From Granulicella sp. (lineage in GTDB: Bacteria; Acidobacteriota; Terriglobia; Terriglobales; Acidobacteriaceae), in NCBI GenBank assembly GCA_003133205.1, contig PKWK01000121.1, positions 1 through 19,702 of the forward strand: 19,702 bases of DNA, given 5' to 3'. Both the position numbers and the translations under genes were made by a program. Shown here in pieces: positions 6,373-14,286 of the stretch (its first letter is position 1; every line of letters starts with the position of its first letter). The notes beneath the pieces are model-generated. The model had not been told where the DNA came from, ran no database searches, and saw only the letters and a program-made list of their open reading frames with translations.

Positions 6373-7143
6373 ATGCTCCCGTGCAAAGACGAGTCGGTAT
6401 TCCAGTGGATTAGAGAGAATCGCTCCACGCCGGCAGGCAAGTACGATGATCCCGACTGGAAGGGCGTTTCCGTATCTGTCGCTCTCCCAGCGATGTTCGA
6501 GAGTTACGTCAAAATCCTGCATCGTCTGGACGCACATTACGAGAACATCGACAACCCACTTTCCCCACAAGAACTGTCTATCCTGGGCATTCCAAAGTGC
6601 TCCTCGCTCCGGAATCTGGTGGAACACCACCGAAGCAACAGATCAACACGCGTTCGATGGAAGGACGCAGCGCATTCGTTAGGACTCGCATTCGAATCGG
6701 GAATAACCGACGATTGGTTCCGAGCCGTCATCGAGCCCGGATGCTGGCCCCGATTCATATACGGCCCCGGCGACGGATGGCTTGATCCCGAAGATGGTGA
6801 CTCATTGGTTCGCGTCTTGCGCAAAGCGACCGAACGGGATGCCGTTTATCTGCGGATGGCGGAAATACCACTCATCACAACCGAAACGCCCCTACTCTAC
6901 GAAGGTCACTTTGAAGACGTGCTCGACCTCCTGCGCACCGAGCGAAGCAATATGCTGCCCGAATACTGGTGGCCTCGTGACCATAGCTGGTGTATCTGCT
7001 CCGACTACGACCTCACTTTCACCCTGATCGGAGCCTCGAATGAAGTCTGCCAGCACCTTCTCGAAGACGATATCCTCGAATGCGTTGAAGTAACTCCGGA
7101 AACCCGCATCGACTTTCGTAGTCCACCGCAGCTACTTCGCTAG
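6373..7143 (+). CDS. Hypothetical protein, 256 residues, Trp/Asp-rich C-terminal half
   Basis: I do not recognise a named family. The protein is soluble (no signal peptide or membrane segment), acidic and rich in Trp and Asp. Notable blocks are 'DDPDWKGVSVSVALP' (25-39), 'EHHRSNRSTRVRWKDAAHSLG' (84-104), 'CWPRFIYGPGDGWLDPEDG' (124-142) and 'YWWPRDHSWCICSDYDLTF' (198-216). The layout of the last block (WP.D.SW....DYDL.FT..G.S) recalls small uncharacterised proteins that I have seen near toxin or stress genes, but this is a weak impression. The frame is open back to 6025, across the prfB start and an intergenic repeat. I place the start at the ATG at 6373 because coding character begins there; no clear Shine-Dalgarno is present. 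It ends 12 bp from the convergent lhr stop. Confidence 0.7.
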   Translation: MLPCKDESVFQWIRENRSTPAGKYDDPDWKGVSVSVALPAMFESYVKILHRLDAHYENIDNPLSPQELSILGIPKCSSLRNLVEHHRSNRSTRVRWKDAAHSLGLAFESGITDDWFRAVIEPGCWPRFIYGPGDGWLDPEDGDSLVRVLRKATERDAVYLRMAEIPLITTETPLLYEGHFEDVLDLLRTERSNMLPEYWWPRDHSWCICSDYDLTFTLIGASNEVCQHLLEDDILECVEVTPETRIDFRSPPQLLR

Positions 7144-7155
7144 CCGGGTGCCCAT

Positions 7156-10100
7156 TCATCGCGCTCCGCTTCCTGCCAACGCCGGTGCCACCCTCCGCAC
7201 GTTGAACCCCATCGCCCCCGCCACGAACCCCGCATCCAGCAGCGCCCGCGCCATCGCGCTCTCCGCTACTGCGATTCCGTTCACCGTCGCAATCAACAAG
7301 CCCGCTCGTCCCGCGGCATCGTCCTCGCGATCGCCGCGCACCCGCGCCACCAGGAACTCCGCCAGCGCCCGCGCCACCTGCCCGCGTCCCGGCTCCTCCT
7401 CCGGCAGAAACACCTGGACATTCTGATTCCCGCGCCGCAGATACGCCACCAGCGCCCCATCGCAAAGCACAACCCGCGCGCCAACGCTGCGGGTGAGGGA
7501 AGAGGTCGCGTCGCCGCCCGACGGCCACCGCAGCAGCGCGCCATACGGACTCGCCGGATCGGTCGCCGCCAGCATCAGCATCTCGCGCCGCTCGCCCTCG
7601 CGCTCCGCCCTCAGACTCCGCAGCAGGTCGATCGCTGCCGGCATCGCAAACTGCGTCGCTCCCAGATCAGCGGCGAAGTAGCCACGCCGCACGCGCCCAC
7701 TCTCCTCCATCGCCTTCAGCACGTCGTACACCGCGGAGAACCCGCCCGCGAGACCCTCCGCGTGCGCCGTTTCGCGAAATACCACGCCGTACCGCGTCAG
7801 CAACTGTTGCGCCATCGCGTGGGACCACGCTGTTGCGCTCCGCCCCTCAGCAAACGCCGCCGTATTCAGCGACCACCGCCCCTGCGCCGTTGGCGGAGTC
7901 GTCCGTCGCGACCTGAATCCAGCCCGAAAGCCGGTCTGCAGATGAACCCTCTTCGAATGCTTCGCACTCGCCGCCGGGGCACAATACGCGCGCAATGCAT
8001 GAAACGAATCGTTCGTCAGCAACCCGCGCCACACTAAATTCCACACTGCATCCAGCGTCTCGCCGGGATATCCGCCGCCAACGCCGTCATGCACCTGCTG
8101 AAAAAACGAAGCCCCATGCGCTTTCAAATACTCAAGAATCGCCGCCTCTTTATCAGCGGTCCTAGCCTCTCCCGACAACTGAGAACTGGCAACTGACAAC
8201 TGTCGCGCCGGCCACAAACTCTCCAGCTTCTCCGCGAGATAAAGCCCAACTCGCCCATCCCGCTCTCCAATCGGATCGAATCCAATCCAGGTTACCTCGC
8301 CCGCCGCAATCAGCGTATCCAGATCCGCCGAACGATATCCACTCAGCCGCGCCGGCAGAATCTCCGTCTCCAAAATCGACGCCGGCAGAGGAGCCCCTTG
8401 CAGATTTTCGATCACGTCGAGTAGCGCATCCAGCCCGCGCCTCGGCTGAACCACTCCCTGCCAGCGAGTCAGCAGCCGCGTCAATACTCGCTGCTCCACC
8501 GGCTCCACTTCTTTACGTAACCGTGCCAGGCTCTTTCTCCGAATCGTCCGCAGCACTTCCGCATCGCACCACTCTCGATGCACGCCGCCTGGTCGGAATC
8601 CGCCCTCAGCGACCCTTCCCATCCCAACGAGTCGCTCCAGCGAGACCTCAACTCCCGGCACCGGCAACCCAAATCGCCGCGCCGCCTCAGCCGCAGTGAA
8701 CGGGCCATGGGTACGCGCATAGCGACGTACCAAATCCAGCCCAGACTCCGGCGCCGGCTCCAGAAATGCCGACGGCAAATTCGGCGGCAGCGGGACGCCC
8801 AGTGCATCCCGGTACCGACTTGCGTCCTCGACTGCGATCAAACGCCGTTCGCCCGCAACTGAAATCTCGATCACCCGCTGCGCCCGCACCAGTGTTGTTA
8901 CAAATTTGCCGACATCGTCCACCGCAGCGCGCTTCTGCAACTCATTGCGTGACAAATCTCCGAGCCGCAACAGCAGATCATGCACGCCATCCATGTTTCG
9001 CGCCTTGTATCCCTCGACAAGGCATTGCAGTTGCTCCTCCGTCTCCTCGATTGCGCGGATATCCAGCAACTCGCGAAGGTCTGCATCGCCCATCAACTCG
9101 CGTAGCTGATCCTGGTCGATCGACAGAGCTTGCGCGCGCCGTTCTGCAAGCGGCGCATCGCCGTCATAGATGTAATTCGCGACATAGCCGAACAACAGCG
9201 CGGCAGCAAACGGCGAAGACTTCTCCGTGTCCACCGTATGCACCTGCAGCGACAGGTTCCCGATGCCGCGTAGCACCTCCATCAGCGCAGGCATGTCGAA
9301 CACGTCGCGCAAACACTCGCGATACGCTTCGAGCAGGATCGGGAAGCTCGGATATCTGCTCGCGACCGCCAGCAAGTCATATGCTCGCTTCCTCTGTTGC
9401 CACAGCGGAGTTCTTCCGTCCGCTCTTCTTCGAGGCAGGAGCAGAGCCCGCGACGCGCTCTCGCGAAACTTCGCCGCAAACAGCGCCGTCGAGCCAAGCT
9501 GCCGCATCACCAGTTCTGCCGCTTCGTCCGGCTCCATCAGCAACACGTCGACATTCGGCGCTGCATCCGCCTCCGGAAACCGCAGCACAAAGCCGTCCTC
9601 GCTCCACATTGACTCCACGTCCGGACCGCCATTTGCGCGAATCTTCGCCGTTGCCGCCATCGCCCATGGTGTGTGAATCCTGCTACCAAACGGAGTCAGC
9701 ACGCACATGCGCCAATTGCCCAACTCGTCCCGCACGCGCTCGATGACAATATTTCTGTCATCTGGAACAACAGTGGTTGCAATCTCCTGGTCCGCCAGAT
9801 AGCGCATCAGATTCTCTGCCGCGCCGGCGTCCAGATCGTGATTCTTCACCAGTGTCGCAACCGCAACCGCCCGCGGCATCTCGCGCAGGCCACGCACCAG
9901 AGCGCCAATCCTTCTCCCGAACTCCATAGGCCGTCCCGCGCGATCGCCATGCCAGAACGGCATCTTTCCCGGTTCGCCCGGAGCCGGAGCCACCAGCACG
10001 CGATCGTGCGTGATCTCCTCGATGCGCCACGTCGAAGCGCCCAGGATAAACGTCTCGCCCGGCTTGGTCTCGAACACCATCTCCTCATCCAGTTCGCCAA

Positions 10101-11979
10101 CGCGTACCGGCTTTGCGCGCTCGCCAGCAAGAAACACTCCGTACAGCCCGCGATCGGGAATGGTGCCGCCGTTCAGAATCGCGATCCGCTTCACGCCCTG
10201 TCTTGGCGTCAGCCAGTCGCGCGTCCTGTCCCACGTCACGCGTGGCCGCAGCTCGGCAAACTCATCCGATGGATAGCGGCCGGACAGCATGTCCAGCACG
10301 CCATCGAATACTGCCCGGCCAAGCCGTGCAAACGGAGCGGCGCTTTGCACCAGCGCAAACAGCGCCGTGTAGCTAATGCCAGGGCTCGCGTCCTCATCCG
10401 ACTTCGCGCTCGATCGCCCCTCCGCCTCCACGACATTCAGCGGCGGATGGGCAATCACGGCCACGATCTGCTGCGCGAGAACATCCAGCGGATTGCGCAG
10501 GAACCGCGTCGACTCCACGTGCCCCTCGTGCATCGCCCGCGTCACTGCAGCGCACGCAACAAGGTCTGCACGATACTTCGGAAAAATAATCCCGTGCGAA
10601 GGCGTTCCCACATGATGACCAGCACGCCCGATGCGTTGCATGCCACTCGCGACCGATGGGGGAGCTTCAATCTGGATCACCAGATCGATCGCCCCCATAT
10701 CGATCCCCAACTCCAGCGAACTCGTCGCAACCAGCGCCTTGATCTCGCCGGCCTTGAGGAGTTCTTCAATCTCGACTCGCTGCGGCGCCGCAAGTGATCC
10801 ATGGTGCGCGCGTGCTATCGGCTCACCTGCAAGATCATTCAGCGCACCGGCCAGCCGCTCCGCAACTCGTCGCGCGTTGACGAAGATCAGCGTCGAGGTC
10901 CGCCCGCGAATAATCTCCAGCAGCCGCGGATAAATACTCTGCCAGATGGAAGTCCGCTTTGGCTCCTGCGCGACGGCCCCGATCGGCTGGTCGTCCACAT
11001 CGCCCAGTCGCGCCATGTCCTCGACCGGCACCTCCACCTTCAACTCAAGCAACTTCCGCGCGCCCGCATTCACAATCGTCACGGGTCGGTAGCAAATCCC
11101 TGTATCTTCGCCCGGATCAACCTGACTCGCTAACTCGCTGACCTCCTGGCCGGCAGAATCACTCAGAGTCAAACCCGCTGATCGAACGCGCTTCTCGCTC
11201 GCTGAATCGCTGCCGCCAAGAAAGCGCGCGACCTCCTCGAGCGGTCGTTGCGTAGCCGACAACCCAATCCGCTGTAAGCGCCGCCCGCCACTCGCATGCA
11301 CCAGTGTCTCCAGTCGCTCCAGAGACAGCGCCAGATGCGCTCCACGCTTGGTCGGAACCAGCGCATGAATCTCATCCACGATCACGGTTTCGACCGTACG
11401 CAGCGCCTCGGCCGCTTCCGACGTCAGCATCAGGTAGAGCGACTCCGGCGTCGTAATCAGAATGTCCCCAGGATGCCGCCGGAACCGAGCCCGCTCGTTC
11501 GGCGATGTATCCCCTGTGCGCATGCTGATTGTCGGTATTCGGACCGAAACACCGGCCTCTTGCGCCATGGTTATGATGCCCGCCAGCGGTGTACGCAAGT
11601 TGCGCTCGACGTCCGCGGCCAGCGCTTTCAGCGGCGAAATGTAAACCACCCGGCAGCCGCGCTCAGCCCCCGTGCTGTCCCCAAGCATCAATCGGTCGAG
11701 ACACCACAAGAACGCCGCGAGCGTCTTGCCGGTGCCTGTAGGCGCCAGGATCAGCGTGGACTCACCGCGCGCAATTGCAGGCCATCCTTCGCGCTGCGGC
11801 GCAGTCGGCCCGTCGAACACCGCGCGAAACCATGCCGCCGTAATCGGATGGAAAAGACTCAGGGCCGCGTCGGCCGCAAATTCCTTCGAGCCTACTGCCT
11901 CGCCCGGCGCCACCTTGCGCGCTCCCTCGGGCCGCGCTTTCTTCGGCCCACTCTTCGGTTTGGATGAGGTCGGCGGCAT
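7156..11979 (-). CDS. lhr: Lhr-type ATP-dependent superfamily 2 helicase, full length
   Basis: A 1607-residue protein that I can match by eye to the long Lhr helicases (about 1500 residues) over its whole length. Helicase motifs: Walker A APTGTGKT (79-86), DEIH box (202-205), SAT (241-243), 'ATSSLELGIDMGAIDLVIQ' (about 418-436) and QRIGRAGH (448-455). Then 'NPLDVLAQQ', 'DMLSGRYPS', 'GGTIPDRGLYGVFL', 'VGELDEEMVFE', and the DEAD/H-associated region with 'ALFAAKFRE' and 'TPLWQQRKRAYDLL'. Winged-helix repeats and the long Lhr C-terminal domain follow, ending 'LLDAGFVAGAMGFNVRR'. Lhr proteins are 3'-5' translocases linked to DNA repair. The linker near residue 1270 (ARQLSVASSQLSGEART) is encoded by a 7-bp tandem repeat absent from the relatives I can recall. 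No strong Shine-Dalgarno precedes the ATG. cheR lies 75 bp upstream on the same strand, so read-through from the che operon is possible. Confidence 0.95.
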   Translation of the reverse strand: MPPTSSKPKSGPKKARPEGARKVAPGEAVGSKEFAADAALSLFHPITAAWFRAVFDGPTAPQREGWPAIARGESTLILAPTGTGKTLAAFLWCLDRLMLGDSTGAERGCRVVYISPLKALAADVERNLRTPLAGIITMAQEAGVSVRIPTISMRTGDTSPNERARFRRHPGDILITTPESLYLMLTSEAAEALRTVETVIVDEIHALVPTKRGAHLALSLERLETLVHASGGRRLQRIGLSATQRPLEEVARFLGGSDSASEKRVRSAGLTLSDSAGQEVSELASQVDPGEDTGICYRPVTIVNAGARKLLELKVEVPVEDMARLGDVDDQPIGAVAQEPKRTSIWQSIYPRLLEIIRGRTSTLIFVNARRVAERLAGALNDLAGEPIARAHHGSLAAPQRVEIEELLKAGEIKALVATSSLELGIDMGAIDLVIQIEAPPSVASGMQRIGRAGHHVGTPSHGIIFPKYRADLVACAAVTRAMHEGHVESTRFLRNPLDVLAQQIVAVIAHPPLNVVEAEGRSSAKSDEDASPGISYTALFALVQSAAPFARLGRAVFDGVLDMLSGRYPSDEFAELRPRVTWDRTRDWLTPRQGVKRIAILNGGTIPDRGLYGVFLAGERAKPVRVGELDEEMVFETKPGETFILGASTWRIEEITHDRVLVAPAPGEPGKMPFWHGDRAGRPMEFGRRIGALVRGLREMPRAVAVATLVKNHDLDAGAAENLMRYLADQEIATTVVPDDRNIVIERVRDELGNWRMCVLTPFGSRIHTPWAMAATAKIRANGGPDVESMWSEDGFVLRFPEADAAPNVDVLLMEPDEAAELVMRQLGSTALFAAKFRESASRALLLPRRRADGRTPLWQQRKRAYDLLAVASRYPSFPILLEAYRECLRDVFDMPALMEVLRGIGNLSLQVHTVDTEKSSPFAAALLFGYVANYIYDGDAPLAERRAQALSIDQDQLRELMGDADLRELLDIRAIEETEEQLQCLVEGYKARNMDGVHDLLLRLGDLSRNELQKRAAVDDVGKFVTTLVRAQRVIEISVAGERRLIAVEDASRYRDALGVPLPPNLPSAFLEPAPESGLDLVRRYARTHGPFTAAEAARRFGLPVPGVEVSLERLVGMGRVAEGGFRPGGVHREWCDAEVLRTIRRKSLARLRKEVEPVEQRVLTRLLTRWQGVVQPRRGLDALLDVIENLQGAPLPASILETEILPARLSGYRSADLDTLIAAGEVTWIGFDPIGERDGRVGLYLAEKLESLWPARQLSVASSQLSGEARTADKEAAILEYLKAHGASFFQQVHDGVGGGYPGETLDAVWNLVWRGLLTNDSFHALRAYCAPAASAKHSKRVHLQTGFRAGFRSRRTTPPTAQGRWSLNTAAFAEGRSATAWSHAMAQQLLTRYGVVFRETAHAEGLAGGFSAVYDVLKAMEESGRVRRGYFAADLGATQFAMPAAIDLLRSLRAEREGERREMLMLAATDPASPYGALLRWPSGGDATSSLTRSVGARVVLCDGALVAYLRRGNQNVQVFLPEEEPGRGQVARALAEFLVARVRGDREDDAAGRAGLLIATVNGIAVAESAMARALLDAGFVAGAMGFNVRRVAPALAGSGAR
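8177..8204. repeat. Four tandem 7-bp repeats (AACTGNN) inside lhr
   Basis: On the plus strand four contiguous units of AACTGNN occur, with final dinucleotides AG, GC, AC and TC; the block is preceded by GAC. It falls in the linker of Lhr just before 'ADKEAAILEYLKAHG' and encodes the Ser/Gln-rich peptide QLSVASSQLS. Twenty-eight bases is not a multiple of three, so gaining or losing one unit would shift the frame. It resembles CAGTTGCCAGTTCTCAGTTG-type repeats that I recall from intergenic acidobacterial DNA. Confidence 0.75.
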
Positions 11980-12054
11980 CGCTCAACTGCTATCAGCAGC
12001 ATACCCGCAGCGACCCTCGTTCGATGCAGTCCAAGTCCTTGAAATTGTGCGAAA

Positions 12055-12882
12055 TTACGGTTCGGTAGACAGCCGGTAGAAGTAACACTCCTTGGCAAAT
12101 TCCGCTTGAAATAGCTTCGTCGAATCCTCTGCCTGCTCTGACGCGCCGAGCACCAGATAGCCGCCCAGCGCCATCTGGCGATGCACGCCTCGGAACACGG
12201 AGCTCCGGTCCTCAGGGGTGAAATAGAACAACACATTGCGCAGCATCACCAGGTCAAACACCGGCAGCGGAGGCAGCGGCGCACACAAATTTGCGCACTG
12301 GAAGTCGCACATCGACCTGAGCATCGGCGTGACCTCCCACTCCTCGCCATCGCGCTCCGGATACTTCACCAGCATGCGCGCCGGCAGCCCGCGATTGACC
12401 TCCATGCGCCGGTACCGGCCACGTCTGGCATACTCGATCACCGGGCGAGAGATGTCGGTCCCAACGATCTTCACGTCCCAATTCGCCAGGGCAGGGAAAT
12501 GCTCGCAGACCAGCATCGCCAGGCTGTACGCCTCCTGCCCGGTCGAGCCCGCCGCGCTCCATATTTGCAGCTTGCGTGCTGCCGAGTTCGCCTCGATCAA
12601 ACGCGGGAAGATGGTCTCTCGCAGTACGTTGAACAGCTTGCCATCGCGAAAGAAGCTGGTCTCATTGATGGTCATCGCCTCGGCCACCGCGCGGTGCAAG
12701 TGGGGCGCTTGATCGATCCGCAGAAGGCTCACGAACTCCTCCAGATTCGACGCGCCGGCCATCTTTGCGAGCGGCTTCAGCTTCGTCTCGAACAGCGCGT
12801 TGCGCGAAGGATCGATCAAGTTCGCTGACCGCGAGAGCACCAATTGACGAAGGTAATCGTAGTCGGAATCAGAGCAGCCCAT
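12055..12882 (-). CDS. cheR: CheR chemoreceptor glutamate methyltransferase
   Basis: CheR transfers methyl groups from S-adenosylmethionine to receptor glutamates for adaptation. This 275-residue protein has the full family layout. An N-terminal helical domain (1-70) ends in 'AMTINETSFFRD' (69-80; the NETxFFR motif). It is followed by the SAM-binding 'IWSAAGSTGQEAYSLAM' (107-123), the acidic strand end 'VGTDIS' (140-145) and 'FDLVMLRNVLFYFT' (209-222; the RNVLIYF-type motif). The usual GEEPYS reads GQEAYS, a mild deviation also seen in soil-bacterial CheRs. TGAGG lies 6 bp before the ATG. It follows cheY by 65 bp and is the last gene of the cheA-cheW-cheY-cheR series. No CheB or receptor gene is in the window, so its target receptor must be encoded elsewhere. 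Confidence 0.93.
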   Translation of the reverse strand: MGCSDSDYDYLRQLVLSRSANLIDPSRNALFETKLKPLAKMAGASNLEEFVSLLRIDQAPHLHRAVAEAMTINETSFFRDGKLFNVLRETIFPRLIEANSAARKLQIWSAAGSTGQEAYSLAMLVCEHFPALANWDVKIVGTDISRPVIEYARRGRYRRMEVNRGLPARMLVKYPERDGEEWEVTPMLRSMCDFQCANLCAPLPPLPVFDLVMLRNVLFYFTPEDRSSVFRGVHRQMALGGYLVLGASEQAEDSTKLFQAEFAKECYFYRLSTEP

Positions 12883-12920
12883 TCATTGCCTCACGTCGTG
12901 GAGCAGCCTGGAAGTTACCC

Positions 12921-12946
12921 TCCGGCCGGAAAGATAGAGGGCCCTC
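12921..12946. repeat. Two 10-bp palindromes in the cheY-cheR gap
   Basis: TCCGGCCGGA (12921-12930) and GAGGGCCCTC (12937-12946) are each perfect palindromes. CCCTC at 12918-12922 can also pair with GAGGG at 12937-12941. They lie directly after the cheY stop and could form a small intercistronic hairpin that tunes cheR expression or mRNA decay. No T-run follows. The role is inferred. Confidence 0.35.
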
Positions 12947-12947
12947 A

Positions 12948-13316
12948 TCAGGCCGCCAGTCCAAGCATCACCAGCTTCTCGCGCAGGCTCTCCGGCGTGA
13001 ACGGCTTCATCAGGAATTCGTCCGCGCCATACTCCAGTGCGCGGCAGATGAACGAGTTGTCCGCTTCCGTCGTCACCATCATCACCTTCATCGGAGGATG
13101 CAGCCCCGCATCCCGCAGCGTCTTGACGCACTCCAGACCGCTCATCTGCGGCATGTTTACGTCCAGCAGCATGAAGTCGAACGCAGCCGAGCCGCGAAGC
13201 ATCTGCAGCGCCCCGCGCCCGTCGGTCGCCTCTTCGCAACTCAGGCCTATACGCTCCAGCAACTGGCGCATGTACTGGCGAATGAATCTTGAATCGTCTA
13301 CGATCAGCGCTCTCAT
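12948..13316 (-). CDS. cheY: CheY-like single-domain response regulator
   Basis: A 122-residue receiver domain with no output domain. The phosphorylation machinery is complete: acidic pair Asp7-Asp8 (ALIVDDSR), phospho-acceptor Asp52 (FMLLDVNMPQMSG), Thr82 (MMVTTEA) and Lys104 (FLMKPF). Taking phosphate from CheA His and signalling to the output machinery (flagellar switch or another system) is the family role. Its ATG overlaps the cheW stop as ATGA (13313-13316), which implies translational coupling. A GGAGGAG lies 9 bp upstream inside cheW. It lies between cheW and cheR in the same operon. The partner on the output side is not visible here. Confidence 0.93.
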   Translation of the reverse strand: MRALIVDDSRFIRQYMRQLLERIGLSCEEATDGRGALQMLRGSAAFDFMLLDVNMPQMSGLECVKTLRDAGLHPPMKVMMVTTEADNSFICRALEYGADEFLMKPFTPESLREKLVMLGLAA

Positions 13317-13825
13317 CGATGTCCGCTCCTCCTCTCCTGTTTCGAAGTTCCAGGCAGCCCACTCTCCGTCAGTTGCGAGGGCCGCAGTCGCCGCGGATCC
13401 AGTCGCACCATCAAGCCGGACGGCATTCTGTAGAATCCGGCGAATAAAGTCCTGCTGCGTGCGTCCAGTACGCTCGGGTTCGCCTCCAGCGTGCCCCGAG
13501 CAATCGTCACCACTCCGCCAACTCCATCTACCATCAGTCCGAACCGCTCCTCGTTCTCATCGTCGAGAACAAGCGCACAACTCGCTCCGGAGCCTCTCTC
13601 CAATCCAAGCAGCACACGCAGACTCACCGTGGTCAGCACCTCTCCGCGATACGGCACCACCCCGGCGATGTACTCCGGAGCGAGCGGCACGCGCTGCGGC
13701 GCGACGGCTCCCAGCACCTCCCGAATCTCCCTCGTGTCGACCCCAAACAGTCCAGGTCCCGCGCGAAACGCGCACAGCGACACCATCTCGTTCGAGTTCG
13801 CCCCCATTTCATCCACACTGCTCAT
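13313..13825 (-). CDS. cheW: CheW-type adaptor protein
   Basis: CheW links receptors to the CheA kinase. The 170-residue protein starts MSSVDEMGANSNEM and shows the CheW fold. The first barrel is 'MVSLCAFRAGPGLFGVDTREIREVL' (14-38) followed by 'PEYIAGVVPYRGEVLTTVSLRVLLGL', which matches the typical 'P..I.G....RG..LPV.DLR..LGL'. The second is 'CALVLDDENEERFGLMVDGVGGVVTI'. The frame is open another 111 codons upstream, but those codons are antisense-like low-complexity sequence overlapping the cheA tail. The ATG at 13825 has a perfect AGGAGG 4 bp upstream and overlaps the cheA-tail stop as ATGA. The C-terminal end 'SKQERRSGHR' is a short basic tail. Confidence 0.9.
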   Translation of the reverse strand: MSSVDEMGANSNEMVSLCAFRAGPGLFGVDTREIREVLGAVAPQRVPLAPEYIAGVVPYRGEVLTTVSLRVLLGLERGSGASCALVLDDENEERFGLMVDGVGGVVTIARGTLEANPSVLDARSRTLFAGFYRMPSGLMVRLDPRRLRPSQLTESGLPGTSKQERRSGHR

Positions 13826-14286
13826 GCGACCTCCTGCAGCACGGCGAACGCCGGCCCGCCAACTTGCTCCGCGAACTCGCGATGCACCGTGGTCACAAGG
13901 TCTTTCACCATCGCCAACTGGCCCTCGCACAACTCTGGATCGGCAGCCAACAGCGTGCCCGCCGACACGTCCAGCACTCGCCGCACTACCATCCCCACCC
14001 GTCTCACCGCGTGCGCTCTGGGGCGAAGACAGATCAGCACGGTTGCCATCGCGCCTTCCTCCCCGGCGATAGATTCGGCGGATTGGTTGGCCGCGCGCAA
14101 TTCGAGCAAGACCTCGTCCTCGTCCTCCAGCGGCACCAACTCCCCACCGCATTGCCACACTGCCCGGCCATCGGCATACTCGATTTTGCTGAGCGGGACA
14201 CGTTCAATTCGCTCGACCGCGCTCAAAGGCATCGCCATCCGCGCAGGATTACTGCCTCCCCCTGAGCCACGCTTCCAGGCCCTCAT
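13822..14286 (-). pseudogene. cheA: C-terminal end of CheA (second CheW-like domain) displaced by a frameshift
   Basis: This reading frame (about 145 meaningful residues) carries most of a CheW-like domain: 'RMAMPLSAVERIERVPLSKIEYADG', 'GGELVPLEDEDEVL', 'ATVLICLRP', 'RRVGMVVRRVLDVSAGTL' and 'LAMVKDLVTTVHREF'. It lacks the first beta strand of the fold. That strand, 'SSMVIYEG', sits at the end of the preceding frame (cheA). Deleting one G from the G-run at 14258-14262 (minus strand) joins the two as '..EAWLRGGSNPARMAMPL..', giving one CheA of about 738 residues. No well-spaced ribosome-binding site precedes the ATGs here (14286 or 14238). Its stop overlaps the cheW start. It is best read as the 3' part of a split cheA, or of an intact gene misread by sequencing. 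Confidence 0.78.

Noticed and set aside
13826..14158. 111-codon N-terminal extension of CheW
   Set aside because: Arg/Gly-rich out-of-frame reading of the cheA tail; the ATG at 13825 has an AGGAGG and opens the CheW fold.
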